NCBI RefSeq assembly: GCF_011386835.1 | Contig: NC_088801.1 | Location: 22,058,824 to 22,122,823 of the forward strand | Length of the DNA: 64,000 nt | DNA from: Chrysemys picta bellii | Lineage: Eukaryota > Chordata > Testudines > Emydidae | Direction: 5' to 3' | In this document: in pieces, positions 24,019-36,974 of the stretch | Layout: the number at the start of each line of letters is the position of its first letter | Position numbering within the stretch: the stretch's first letter is position 1 | Notes under the pieces: generated by a model | Told to the model about the DNA's origin: nothing | The model's database searches: none | Seen by the model: the letters and a program-made list of their open reading frames with translations, nothing else | Program-made: the position numbers and the translations under genes

Positions 24019-24259
24019 AAGTTGTTCTCACCTAATGGATGATTGGTGGCCCATATATGAGTCTGGTGGGTCTCAGTTCCAGCTCCCACATCACAAACTT
24101 AACACCATGCTTTGCACTAAGTGGCAGACTCAGCAGACAGTCCAATCTCCATGGTCCATGAAGTTCCTGAACTACCTGTTACCCCAAGAGGAAGCCACCC
24201 CCAGATCAGAAGTGTGTGCAGGTAGTTTGCTTGACCTGCTGCTGCCCTGTAGATAAAGA
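24019..24259. repeat. ~240-bp duplicated module, copy 2
   Basis: Near-identical to 22178-22422, same orientation, 1.84 kb away. Its left edge coincides with the 5' head of the SINE at 23826-24018. Confidence 0.85.
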
Positions 24260-24287
24260 TCTGTCTCTGGTAGTATGATCTAAACAG

Positions 24288-24289
<2 letters not shown>

Positions 24290-24319
<30 letters not shown>
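24290..24319. repeat. (TA)n microsatellite
   Basis: Uninterrupted TA repeat of about 14 units. Confidence 0.95.
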
Positions 24320-24325
<6 letters not shown>

Positions 24326-25621
24326 GTAAGTGTTAGTGTATGGATAGCAGTTTGTAAACGTTGGCAAATAATTGTATGCTAATAGATGAATACTTTATAT
24401 CTCCATTGAAAAATGCAGATGTGCCCAGCCTTTATTTACAGATATGTCAGGAAAATGTCCAGAATTTTATAATTATTTTTAGCACTGTAACTCAGATATG
24501 AAAGCCCATGAAATTCTGGAAAAACACAGAAATTCTATGATAGATAACTCACACAAATCAGATATAAATATGTCTGCTTCTCATTCAGTATGTGGAAGAG
24601 AATGTAGGATCGTTAACATTCACCATCATTTACTATGCAATTTAACAGGGAAATTAAATTAAAAATAGAAGTTTAATGCAACAGCAACAGCATTACAACA
24701 ACAGCTTCTAATAACTAATCCTTATAATGAGCCCATTCCTTTTAAGTTTCAGTCCTCTAGAGTTCTAGCACCTCACATCACAGCATCATTATTGACCTTT
24801 GAGCCTGATAAATTAAACTATGAAATAAGGAAAGTCAATTAAGTAACAAACAGCTCCCTCATTATAGGTGGAACACAGGTGTATTTTCTGCCACAATGTT
24901 AAGGATATGACACCTCAATGGGGCAAGTTATTACCATGCCTTAAACAGACATATTTTAACACCAGCATGAATGGAGTCTGATATGAAATGCAGTATTTTT
25001 CATGTACTTTTCAGATTCATTTTGAAATTTCTTAATGTTATATGCAAATCCTGTTCCTACTCTTTGTTATTAGGTTCATTAATTAATGGGCAAGGCAGAA
25101 AACTGGCCCTTCGAATAAGGGCCTGTCTATGTGCAAAGGAGTAGGTAAAAACATGTTAATTAGATGAAGAGTATTCCTACAAAGGAAGAGGGTGGGTTAT
25201 ATTTACTTGGAATTATCACATCGCTATTTCATTTTGTTTTATGCAATTATTAGATAATGAGCATGCAGCTGGATCGGTTGCTACGGTGGTTGCCAAAGTG
25301 ACACGAACCCATAGGAAAGCAGCCACCTGTTCAGCCTGACCTTATTGGCTGCTAACAAATCGATGTGCAGGAAAAGCCCATAAAAATCCTGCCTGAAGTA
25401 GTTACTTGCAGGAAGCTGGCGAAGATCAATGAAATGTGTAGCACGAAACACACCGTCTCTGGTGCCACAATTGTGCGGCACAGCAAAGTATAACCCCTGC
25501 TGAGTTGAGGGTCCCCTTTATTCAATGTCAAGCTAACCCCATTTTTTTGTAACTAGTATCCTAAAAGGAAAATCAACTCAAATCTTAACATCCCATCTTT
25601 ATAGGAAAGAATATATTATCC
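24320..25621. other. Gene-less stretch
   Basis: Mostly AT-rich. 25260-25490 is more balanced in composition, keeps several CpGs and includes GGTTGCTACGGTGGTTGCC. No coding or repeat assignment. Confidence 0.35.
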
Positions 25622-25699
25622 CAGTGGTTTTCTGTGGACCCTGGGGGGGGGCCACAAATTATGTTTAAGGGATCCATGAAAGGTTGTCATACCATAGAA
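25622..25699. mobile_element. hAT-type terminus fragment (CAGTGGTTTTC)
   Basis: CAGTGGTTTTCTGTGGACC followed by a G9 tract and CCACAAATTATGTTTAAGGG looks like the left part of the same family as the next element, cut short. Confidence 0.5.
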
Positions 25700-25830
25700 C
25701 AATGGCTTTCAACCTATGGTCTGCAGACCCCTGGGGGTCTGTAGACTATGTCTAAGATTTCCAAAGGGGACTGCACTTGCAGTCAAATTTTTTTAGGGGA
25801 CGCAAATGAAAAACAGGTTGAAAACCACTG
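25700..25830. mobile_element. Small hAT-type non-autonomous element
   Basis: Left end CAATGGCTTTCAACCTATGG is the imperfect inverse of the right end AGGTTGAAAACCACTG. The interior reads GACCCCTGGGGGTCTGTAGAC and GATTTCCAAAGGGG. No clear 8-bp duplication remains. Confidence 0.65.
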
Positions 25831-27874
25831 CACTATACTATTTTTTCATGTAAAATATGAAGCTATTTGTGTCCTGGGTTGTAAGCACTGCCAGTAACAA
25901 AACTTACTCAGAGTGTGAGCTGCGTTTCATCACATTTTGACAGCTGAATATGCAGAAAATAGTGGGGTAAATGTTCAAAGCAGCATGTTAAGATTTAGCC
26001 ACATGACTCATGCTGATATTAATGGAAGCTGCACAGCTAAATCACTGCAAACTGCTTTTGAAGTTTACCCCATGGAGACCACAGGAGGATAGAAAAAACT
26101 AATAGAACTGAGAAAGAAAACAACTACCGGTACTTAACGTGACAGGTACAGTATGTAATTAATGCCCAGTTCTTAATAATGCAATCTTTTGTAAAGACCC
26201 TATTCACTGAAGTGCCCGCTGAAGTAAATGGATGTTCTTATTTGTACATTGAGGGACAAATCCTCCTTCTCCCCATTATTTCTGAGGAAGTACAGATGGT
26301 CTTGAATGCAGCCAAAATGGTGCCATTCCACTTTCCAGAGGGATGGAGGGCACAATGAGGGGAACTGGTGAAGACGGACTGCAAATCTACCTCACCACAA
26401 TCACAGTTCTGCAAGGGCTCTCTACAGCATTGCACAGAGTGGACTTTTCAGTTTAGGATTAGCTGTGCTAAATGCAAGGAAGATGATAGTGAACCTGCAA
26501 CAATGGGTACACTATTTCTTAATGTTATATGCAAATGTTATATGCAATGTAGTGACCACATTGGCTTTATTACAATTCTGGCTTGGGGCGAAAGAATTAT
26601 TTTCTGTGGGTACTGAAGCCCCGCCCCCGGACACAGCCCATCCTATGTAAGCTGTGCTCTTGCCCTGAGTTTAGGATATGGAACTTCCCTTAGAATCAAG
26701 CTTACAAATCATGTACATTAGAGATTTTTCTGTTTGTTTCTTCCTAAAAAGTAATATAGCCTCAAAGTGAAATGAACATGGAATTGTTATGTCATGTTTT
26801 CTTCTGCATTGCTATTTTACAAAGTATTCTGAATTTATAAAAGCTCAGTAGTTTTAGTCCCACATTAGTACCATCCATGCATGACTATTCAGTAGCTAGT
26901 CGTCTATGTGCTGATAACTGAAATCTCCTCACAGGATACTCTCAGGAGATATTTTCTTTTTGAAAGAGCCAACTAACTGAATCAGTGCAATTAATCAGTT
27001 ATTGCAATAGTAAAACTTTGTCACTAAAACAGTTCTGTGAGGCACAGTTAGAAACTATATGCTTTTCAGAAACCTATTAATATCATATCACAGACAAAAA
27101 ACATTAATCTACAAATGGTTTCAAAATGGGTAGGACAATAGTATTTGAACTAATGATTCATAAAATCATTTGCTGCTATTAGTCTGTAAGGATAAGTGCT
27201 GTCAATGGTTTTATTTCAGTTCTTGGTGTAGTACCATCAATTTAAAATCTATCTAGAACATTGTGATGGATTTAAATATATCATGGAATCTATAGAGATC
27301 CTGTCAGGATTTTAAAATTTAGATTGCTATATACAATTACAGGTGTCACAATATGAAATAACAATTGAAGACATTTAGAGAAAAACTCTTCTGCATACCA
27401 ATGCTGAAAAGCAGTTGTTTAATATTATTGTATCATATTGTGATTACTTCACTTGATAAAAGTGATATATTTTTACATAACTTGGTGTAAGGTTACATCT
27501 CTCGTGAAAGTAATATGCACTCTTGAAAACCTTGAGGACCCAGGAGAGATCTGAGAGAGATTTTTAATGGACAGATGTAATTCGTAGGAACATTTCACCA
27601 GCTGTCAATACAGAATCTTTCTGGCCGGACTCTGTCTCAAAACTTAGCTTTAAAAGACCTTAGCCTGCAGTTATTTTTCTTCTTAACCTTTTGTTTGACA
27701 AGCATAAAGGCAGAAATATGCAGTCTTAGGCATATCTACAAGTGTCCCTAGTACAAAGGTGAAAACCATCCTGGAGCCTGCTGAGTGAATTCCTTTGAGC
27801 AACATCAGGTTCTTGTAAAAAACAGACACTCCCTTTGTGAAAGACGTGTGGATTTTTCAGGATCCAGGACATGT
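25831..27874. other. Gene-less stretch
   Basis: A small tandem duplication of AATGTTATATGCA occurs at about 26520-26547. Nothing else recognisable. Confidence 0.4.
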
Positions 27875-27950
27875 GGGGTCAAATTCTGCTCTCACCATTG
27901 TAATCCAGAATGGCTGCATTGACAGTAATTCCTGATTTACATTGGTGTAG
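27875..27950. repeat. Short fold-back repeat, 'gggtcaaattctgctctca' type
   Basis: Left arm GGGTCAAATTCTGCTCTCAC with TAATCCAGAATGGCTGCATT; right part AATTCCTGATTTACATTGGT is its partial inverse. Confidence 0.55.
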
Positions 27951-28943
27951 CTAGCTTTAAGAATATTTTACTAGTAAAATGGCTGAGGGGTTGGGGACTC
28001 AAAAGCTCAAGGGATTGGAACAGGAAAAAGACTTTTTCCCCTCTAAGTCAGAAACTTAAATCCAGTCATGGAAGCAGTGATAAAGAAGTCATTACCATCT
28101 GAAGACTGTTCAGTAGCTTGTGTGAGATGGATTGATGTTTAAAGTCTATTTCCTAAGGAACAGACATATAAAACACAAAATACACACCTCCACATTTGGC
28201 AGTGGCAACTTGCAGCAGAGAGGAACTGGATGGACATAGAGATTAAGTTAGTTTTTCACCCCTTTCAAATGTGATCCTTATCACTAAGTGCAACCCGCCT
28301 ACTTGAGGGATCACCTCTCTCCTTGGGCCATATTGCCACAGCTGCTGTCAGCAGGGGCGCTTGAGATGGATCTCCCTCATTATCAAAGACCAGGGACAGC
28401 GCTGTCTGTGAGGGCTCAGAGACTCTGGAACTCCCACCTCTTCTGAAATGACCTACATTTGGTGATTTTCCAGGCACACTGCAAAAGACATGTTTGATAG
28501 TCTTTGGAAAAATGGGGTGAGGGTGTGCTTCCTAGATTATGAAGGCAATAGGCGACTGCTGGCCAACTTCCTGTAGAACTGATTTAATGCTGCTGAGACT
28601 TAAATTAATTGTATTTACTTTATGTTAGGGCACCTCTGGCTTGGATAGGCATTTTATTATTTTAAATCTAAATAAAATAAAATAAATAGCTAGCCCTTGC
28701 CACCCACTGGACAAGTAGAAGGAAGTGTGCTGCACAACCTTTCACAAGCAGCAAATTCACTAAAAACAAAAACTTGTTAGAAGAAAGAAACTATGATATA
28801 TATTATCCTAGAATAGGGAGTGACTTCTTACTCTAACTTATCCCTTTTCAGTGTGAGAGTTAAGCTAATTAAGCTATTCAGTGTTGCCCCAGGATGCCCT
28901 TACCAGCACATGACTAAAAGCAGGGGAAAGAAAGCATCATACC
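27951..28943. other. Gene-less stretch
   Basis: A 70-codon minus frame at 28265-28477 has no recognisable domain. Confidence 0.4.
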
Positions 28944-29211
28944 ACTTAGGGTATGTCTACATTGCAATTAAAACCTACGGCTGGCCCGTGTTAGCCAACT
29001 CCGGCTCTCGGGCTAAGTGACTATTTAATAGCAGTGTAGATTTACAGGCTTGGGCTGGAGCCTGAGCTTAGGAACCCTCCTGCCTTGCAGGGCCCCCAAG
29101 CCCAACCATCACTACAATTAAACAGCCCTGTGTGCCCGAGCCCAGTGAGCTTGAGTTAGCTGACACAGGCCAGCCATAGGTGTTTCGTTGCAGCATTGAC
29201 ATACTCTTAGG
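28944..29211. mobile_element. Fold-back DNA transposon (TTAGGGTATGTCTACA termini)
   Basis: Left end CTTAGGGTATGTCTACATTG is roughly inverse to the right end TTGACATACTCTTAG. The interior is a long imperfect palindrome of GGGCT/AGCCC-rich pieces: GGCTGGCCCGTGTTAGCC at left against AGCTGACACAGGCCAGCC at right. TTA at both edges could be a 3-base duplication as in PIF/Harbinger elements, but that class is inferred. Confidence 0.7.
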
Positions 29212-30462
29212 TTATATTTTTTTCAATTTACAAATCCTTTTTGAAAGGAGGGTTTGAACTACTGCATTCCTATAAAAACACATGCAAAATATCTGAGTTA
29301 TTTGGAAGAGCACTCCTTTTGGAGGAGAATTAAGCTACATCTTGGCTAGTTGGTGGAGTGCAGTGATAATCGGATGGTAAGTATGGCAGCATTGGCAGCC
29401 CCAGCAGGAAAATATTTCAGAAGAAAAAGTCCCCTCTGCTTGGTGAACTGAGGTTAAGGATGTATTATAAAGTGTTTTGGGGTTAGGATGGAAAGCATAA
29501 TTTCACAGCATAGATGTATTTCCCCATTTGGAATGCGCCCCAAACAATTCATAATTCCTCATAATTTTACGTGAAAGGTTCAGTATTTATTTTATGGCAC
29601 TTGGAAGATTCAGGAAGGTCTATCTGTTGAGTGGGAGATATGAACCATTATGATGCAGGTCAAAATCAAGTATTAAATTACCAAGTGCTTACATAAGAAT
29701 ACAACCTCTTTAGACTTTTACAAGAGGAGCTGTCATGTTTATTCTTATGTTATAATTGTAGTGGTGTGGCTTGGTAATATGTACATTATGGTATGGAAAG
29801 TATCATACTTGTACTATTTCTAATAAATCTCTGATGTCTATACTGCAGATGGATAAACTGTGTGACTGATTTTCAAAATGAAATAAAGTCTAGCTAAAAT
29901 GAATTGTACAGACTACTCTATATGCCCACAAATACACACATATAATGCATTTTACTTACTGTACAATCATTTTAAAGCTATAAGAATATATATAAAACAC
30001 ACAGACCAAGACAAAAGCGTCCATTTTTTTATATTTATATATATAATTTTAAATTAGCTCTATGCTATTTGTTCACTCTTTTTTTTTTTTTTACTGTCTA
30101 AAACCATAATTGTTTTGATAAAAATGGAGAAGCAGCAATACAGAAAGTCTCAGACGGTAACTGGCTACTTTCAGACACTGAGAGACACTGTAATATAAAA
30201 CAACTTCAAATGATCTGATAGCTGATTTCAACAACAGGATTAGTCTAAAAAGTTAAGGTCTATAAATGTGTATTGTTTGGTTAAATACACTTGAACCTGG
30301 CAAGTGGTTTGATTCAGTGTTTGTGTTAAAAAAAAATCTGCAGAATTTTCTTACATCTAATGCACTTGATAGTTCCTTTGGGGCACAATATTGTTCCTCT
30401 TGCTACTAAGGACCATTGCCTTCAAATACTACAACATCTGTTTTACATTATCATCAATTTCT
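29212..30462. other. Gene-less AT-rich stretch
   Basis: Short TATA-type runs at about 30030-30045 and a T14 tract at about 30079-30092. Confidence 0.45.
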
Positions 30463-30536
30463 TGGGCCAAGTTTATCCTTGATGTAACTCCACCTGAAAC
30501 TAACTGAACTACACCGATAGGAGCGGAAAGTGACCC
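30463..30536. repeat. Short fold-back repeat, degraded
   Basis: TTGGGCCAAGTTTATCCTTG with GATGTAACTCC at left and CTACACCGATAGG with AAAGTGACCC at right follow the window's palindromic group. Confidence 0.45.
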
Positions 30537-32024
30537 TTTGTATTTACTGAATATATGATATTCCACATTTGGTCTTAAAAGTTACAGCACAGGAGTACTC
30601 TGCCTGACTTTTCTTCTTAAATAAACAAACTAAGAAGGTCTAAGTAGTATATATTTTTCTGCCGATGCTAGATTTGGGCTTCTCAACTTGCAATGAAAAT
30701 CCATGTAGTCATGAATTTAATGGGTTTGTTTTTTTGACTGGTGGGAATGGACAATTTTCAGATTCCTGCATGGGAGCCGTCATTCATGAATTCCCTCACT
30801 TGCAGGCTCCAAGGCTGGAGACTCAAGAAGGTTATGGGCAATTGAAAACCGTTATTTCTTTAGTCCTCTGCTGGATAGTAGCACTTAATACTGGGAGTAT
30901 TTTTCCAAAATTCCCTGTAGTACAGGAGTCACAATGAAGCAAAGGAGGTAGGGTGGGGAAGAAGAAAAACTACATGGGACCCTCGGATCTATGCTTTTCT
31001 CTAGAAAAGACCCTCATGTGCTGATCTCTTGCTCCTTCTTTCCCCCCCCCCAATCCAACAGCCAGTATTATAGGCAACATTCCTTCTTTAGGGGGCTAGC
31101 TGTTGTCACTGTTCTTTAGAGCAACCGTTGTCTCATCACCAGAAGCACTTTCCACAGCACTGACAATAGGGCAGAGAATGACAGATATTAGTTCTTTAGA
31201 GAGTGTTCCCACCAAGCAGAAGAGCAGATGCCCCACCATAATAGTGGCACAGTTAGACAGAAGGGACTGAGTGGAGAGCAGGCTAAGACAAAAACCAGGG
31301 TGATATGGGGATGCCTGTGAGAGAGATATACATAATTAAGGAAGAAATAGGTGGGGGCCAAGGGAGGCAAGAGAACTTATCAGAAGAGGTAAAGAAAGAT
31401 GGATAGAATAAACAGTCAGAGGGGCAATGGGAGAGATGGTAAAGCAGAACAAAAAGAAGAAAAAAAACAAACTGCCATAGTAGGAAGAGATTTACAACAA
31501 CAGAGGGAAAAAAAGATAATTACTCAATATAAAAAACTTAATTGGCTAAGTATAGTTAATGATGTGACAAACCACATATCTTAGTGTCACAAGTTTAGTT
31601 ATAAATCCTGTTCTGGGAAGTAGAGAGGCATGACTAGATGCCTTTAGAACATAGAGGACAACTGTAAAAACAAGCACATGCATCACACAATATGAAGTAA
31701 ATATTAGATTTTCTATTCTAGAGTGCTGTAATTTATCATATGAAAATCTAGACTTCTCCACACTTTCAATATAGAAAAGTAGGGTCCAATCTTGTAATCC
31801 TTAAACAAAGTTTTACCTGAGTAAAGACACCCAGAATTGCATCCTATTATGAACCAATTTGGAAAAGTAAACTGTAAAGTCGCTTTTAATATTTTTATAC
31901 TTTCTATTGTTTGTAATATAGCAATGAGCCACAGCAGAATTTGTGATACATTATGGGTATATAAAGGCTATTAGGCTAAATTTTAGATGTACATTAGGCG
32001 ACTGGACTTCTGAGTAACTGGGTG
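30537..32024. other. Gene-less stretch
   Basis: A C10 tract is at about 31041-31050. A 90-codon plus frame at 30665-30937 has no domain. Confidence 0.4.
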
Positions 32025-32080
32025 GTTTCCCTTTGAAGTGGTGGCTGTAACAGTACTATATCTGTGCTTCAAAGGGAAAC
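32025..32080. repeat. Inverted repeat with 14-nt perfect arms
   Basis: GTTTCCCTTTGAAG (32025-32038) pairs perfectly with CTTCAAAGGGAAAC (32067-32080). In addition GTGGCTGT in the loop (32041-32048) can pair with ACAGCCAC at 32079-32086, giving an alternative fold. Confidence 0.85.
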
Positions 32081-32086
32081 AGCCAC

Positions 32087-34703
32087 ATGAAGTGCAGCCA
32101 AAGTACTGTACATCACAGCCCTTGTCGTTGCTCGTACGTTCTGCATTAGGAACTGTTCTTTCAGGGCTCTAAACAAAGTCTTTTATAGCAGTAAGAGTTT
32201 GAAGGTGGGCAAAATGGCAAGAGAGGGAGACATGGGTAAGAAGAGATAAAATACAGGAAAAGAAAGGAATTAAAGGATAAAATTTTCTCTCTCACATTTT
32301 AAAAATAGGCGAAATCCTGACCCGTTTGAAGTCAATAGCTAAATTCTCATGTAATTCAGAAGGGCTGGGATATCAACCAATGAGTCAAAATCATCCTTGT
32401 CATTACTCAATGGAATGGCAGCAGGTACTAATTTCATTTGAGGGGTGCATGGATTTTTGTTTTATGATTGCAATGTTGACCCTTTTACTCCAAGCTTTTG
32501 TGTGTTGGTGTTCATCCGTAAGACTATCAAGGAGACCCAGCTGTGTCCAAAAAATATCAAGAATATCGTTTGTTCACTTGTATATCCTCTTGACACCTTG
32601 AAAGCTGCCTCTATAGCAAAAATTTATCATGGAGATTTATATTAAGGGACATACTGGTCAGCTTTTCAGACATACAAAGCATCTGTACTCCTTCAACTTT
32701 CCCCCAACTTCAGTTGGAGCTTCCAGTGCTTAGCACCAAGAAAATTAAACCAATGTTAAGTAAGCATTGACCTGCATAGCTCATTCATAACTTTGCCTCT
32801 TGTAACAAACATTCCTATATGTATTTGAAAATATCATATCAATATTAAATAGCACTGAGCATGAACATGGGTATGTTTGAGTAAATTAAATCAATATTAA
32901 ATTCCAGAAAATAATCCTCACCAGATTGCAATTTCTAGTAGGTACAACTTGTAGTTTCCAGGATACCTTTAAACCTCATGGGGCTTCTTCTGCTAATATG
33001 AGCTTTTAACTCCTATTAACATTACTGACAGCTACCCATGTGAACTGACAGAGTGCTAGATTCCTGTTGTTTCATAAGAAGTGCTCTTACTCTATATTAT
33101 TTAATGCTGTCACATATACTTTCATAGAGGACAGACTAATTATTGCACTCATGTAATGATGAATAAAAGTGAGCTATGATTGCATATGAATTACAGAATT
33201 ATTGATTAAATTAGGTTAGTGAAATGCCATGATTCATTCTTTTTTATACTTTGCAGGAAATAATTTACCAATGTCACAATTTTGTCATTTTAATATCTGA
33301 AGTGTAATTTGACTTCCATTGTTAGCAGGGTTTCTCAAGAGCAGTTCCCTTGACCAGCTGTATCTAAAAATGTTACTACTTAGCAATAAAAAAGGAAATT
33401 TCTTTGAGGTTTTCTACATATTTTTCTACCCAAAAAACCAAAATGGATATGCAGTGTATGAGCTGAATAATACAGAGCAGAATAGGTTAACTAAAGAGAG
33501 AACAAACTGAATGTTTCAATGCAAAGATCAGTGGTTGTGGTGAATGGCAGAATTGAGTTTGTTAGAAAAATAGGGGGAGGTGGGAGGGAAATAGCTTTTT
33601 TATTTCTTCTTTTTCAGATACTTTCATTAACAACCAGGTAAAAAAGAAATAGACACATTCAGGAAACAAAGGAAAAATGTCTTATTACTGAACATTCAAG
33701 TGTCTTCAGTACAAATTGAATAGCAATTACTTCTCTCTCTCTCTCTCTCTCTAATAGGTCACCTTTGTTTCTTGCAACATTATTATGAACACAGCACACA
33801 TGTTATTGTCAATATTCATTTTTCTAACTAAGTACAATGGTGGCAAATGAGGGTTAACAGAATCATTTTATAAAAACATTATGCATCAGTTTAGCTTTAA
33901 AAAAAAATTGCAGCAAGCAGTTTGTCATACTTCTGGCAAGGTTATAAATGATTGGCTTTTTTGTATATTCAGCTGTTACAGAGGCTAATAGCATACTAAA
34001 AAAAATCTTCTTTCATGTACAAATTAATTGTATCCGTATGCAATTCACATCAGTGTGCCTTACTTTGCATTTTGAGGCTTTTAAAAGGTTTATATGGAAC
34101 TGATGCATCTTCTCATTTATTGCGCACACCACTTCAATTATCCCCTTTCCACAAGTTGAAAGCATAAAGTCTGTCACTGCAGGCCACTATCAACATGCAG
34201 TAATTTGGCAGAAAAACTAAAAGTTCTCTTTGAAAACAATATTTTTTTTAACTTTCAGAAAGCTTCCTGGAAGTGTTGGCAATTTTTTATATATATTCAA
34301 CTACAAAAAAGGGTACTTTCTAAAGATTAACTACATGCAACTTCTTCTCATTTGCAAAGCTCCTGGTTTCATTCTAATTGCTGAGAAAAAGATATTACAC
34401 AAACTCTTACTGACATTACCTGAAGAATGACAGCGTTCTCTATTGTGCACAATGCATTCATGAAAGACAAAAAGATTTTCTTGTAAATGGTAAAAAGCCT
34501 TGGTGTTATGTCAAGCAGGTGTCTTGTTTAACATAGGTAACTCATGTTTGCTGAAGTGATTATGTTCTATTTGTGTATAATGGTAGCCTTACAACTTCTT
34601 AACAGCTACTGTATGGGGAATTGAATGTAAAGCACTAGTGGAAATTCTGAGATACAATCAAAATACAATAGTTCTGTGTTTTAAAATGTTTGTTATGAAT
34701 TGA
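32087..34703. other. Gene-less AT-rich stretch
   Basis: Contains a (CT)n microsatellite at 33731-33752 and several A/T tracts. No gene recognised. Confidence 0.45.
33731..33752. repeat. (CT)n microsatellite
   Basis: About 11 uninterrupted CT units. Confidence 0.95.
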
Positions 34704-34773
34704 AGCCCAGATCCTTAAAGGTTTTTTTAGACTCCTAACTTCCATTTATTTCAGACCTTTGAGGATCTGGGCC
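34704..34773. repeat. Short fold-back repeat, 'gcccagatcctt...gaggatctgggcc' type
   Basis: GCCCAGATCCTTAAAGG pairs with CCTTTGAGGATCTGGGC; inner ACTCCTAACTTCC is the core. Confidence 0.75.
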
Positions 34774-34996
34774 ACAAAGCTTTTGGAAAGGTGCAGGATT
34801 GAGAAAGATGGAGACAGAAGTCCTCCCTTCACTCTTAGGAATGGTGCAGAATGGGTTAGGATAAGGTAACTTGCATTGGCCCTAATTTGGTCAATGTGTC
34901 TAAACCTGCCCCAGCTGGGCCACCTACAGGAATCCAGTCATCGTGCCTATTCAAATATTTGGCTTTTCCGCTGTGACTGTCAATTAGAAGACCTCC

Positions 34997-35004
34997 AGTT
35001 GTGG
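34997..35004. repeat. 8-bp target duplication (AGTTGTGG), left
   Basis: Perfect match to 35127-35134. Confidence 0.85.
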
Positions 35005-35126
35005 TAGGGTGACCAGATGTCCAGATTTTATAGGGACAGTCCCAATTCTAGGTTTTTTTCTTATATAGGCTCCTATTACCACCCACCCCCGTCCCGATTT
35101 TTCACACTTGCTGACTGGTTGCCCTA
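35005..35126. mobile_element. 122-bp hAT-like MITE (TAGGGTGACCAG termini)
   Basis: Left end TAGGGTGACCAGATGTCC and right end ACTGGTTGCCCTA form the terminal inverted repeat. The interior has TTTTATAGGGACAGTCCC, CTTATATAGG and CGTCCCGATTTTTCACAC. A perfect 8-bp duplication AGTTGTGG flanks it (34997-35004 and 35127-35134). An 8-bp duplication is the hAT hallmark. Confidence 0.88.
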
Positions 35127-36974
35127 AGTTGTGGTGATAAGGACTTGTATTTAAAAATATATTGTCTTCTGGGAACCAGAAAGATCAACAACTCATTTCA
35201 AATTGGTCACCAATAGATTACATCTTTGTAAACATATCTAATTTAAAATCTGAAAAGCAAACAGTGCTTACAAGGAGTTCATTCTCCTTGTCTTTGAAAC
35301 ACACACAGTTTTCAGTATTATACTGATAGGAGGGAAAATATTTTTTCAGCATTCTTCTTTCCTCCTGGATAATTATTTAGAAGTCTTAAAGTTATTAATT
35401 TTTCATCATTCAGTCAAAACTTCGAAATATATTTCATGCTAAAGGTAATTACTAGTTAAAATAAAAGTTGCATGGATGGAGAGGCTTTTACACATTAAAT
35501 ATACCAATATTGGTATATTTATCAGTGGAAAATTTGGATAGCTGCATTCTGCTTATCCACTCTGATAATTACTTGCCAGAAGCTCCTGAGCACTGGAGTT
35601 GTAGTGTTATGGTCCTATTATATTATTTCACTTGACACAGGGTTGGCTCATTTTATATTATCTGAAAAACGTGCATGTAACCAAATTTCACGTGTGTTAT
35701 TCCTGTATTTTACCCAAAAATAGTTTTAAATGTTTAAGGAAATGGGAGGGAATATAATATTTTCTGATTTTTTCCCCTTAACATCTCATGCTTTGTATCA
35801 TTTGATAATATACATGACTAGCTTTAATACTCAATCATTTCCCAAATCCAATTTGACTGCCTAACGGGGTTTAATTTACATGAAGATACAATTTCTCACA
35901 CCAGAAAGCATAGTAACCCTTCTTCTTCTGAGGTTAATGGTGATCTAGCTTAAAGCCTAAAAGATAATTACAAGGAATGTGCTTCAGGTGACAAAGTACT
36001 TTTGACAATCCCAGACTGCTGATAGCTTTTTAATTATACCTTTTTCCACCATAGGAAACAGTATGCTTTCTCCTAAATTGTTTGAAGGCATTTCAGTTTT
36101 ATTTATTTAGTAAATTGCTGTGCACTGTAATCAATACTTTCAACTGTCTGATACCCCAGGCTCCGTGTTCTATCCCTATTTTACTTGGAGGAGAGATTAA
36201 ACTTGGGACTAATCTTTCCCCCATATAAAATGAAATACAAAAGAGCATCAAGCAAGGAATACAAACATTTATTGACTTGCTTCTTGTCTTCTGTACTCGC
36301 TTGATATTTTGTGACATTTAAAATTGAAACTTTGCAGAGTTTTTAGGTGAGAGCTTTGGCAATAGAGAAGGTCAGGAATTAAAGAAACCAGGCAGGGTTA
36401 CAGTTTAAAAATATTAAATATGACCAAAGGAAAAAATGGAAAATGACGTTGTGGCTTTCACATAATTACTCCCTGTTCTGAACAGTTCCCAGCCAAGTTC
36501 TGCACTGTTGACATATATGGCTGCTATGGTCAAGAGAAGGAAGTAGCTGTTCTAAATGAATGTAGTATATTGCATGAGTAATAACGTGTGCAGACATAAT
36601 CTTTCCATTTACTTTATATACAAGAGCCGATTGTCTTTTATACCATTGAAATTAGTTTCCAACTAGTATTTGTGTGTCTTACAACAAATTGTTTGTCACT
36701 TTCTCTGATTAAGTGCTCTTAATGGCACACATGTTTAAAAGTCTCTTCAATTTGCAGCTAGAGTTTAATCATGTCTGCCTTTCCTAGAACCTTTTTTAGA
36801 CCTGGGTGTGACAGGTCACATTGTAAGGAAAACTCTTAGAACAAGAGAGGGGGATTTTTCTGTGCTTTGGCTAAGAACATTCTTGGCACATTTAGGCATT
36901 AGAAATAATTATTATGGGAGATGAACTAAAAGAATACTACTTTGTTCTAATTTAGTGTTTTTAATTTTGGAATA
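35127..36974. other. Gene-less stretch
   Basis: Contains the perfect palindrome at 35496-35521. No gene or other repeat recognised. Confidence 0.4.
35496..35521. repeat. 26-bp perfect palindrome
   Basis: The half-site TAAATATACCAAT is followed immediately by its exact reverse complement, with no spacer. Confidence 0.95.
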
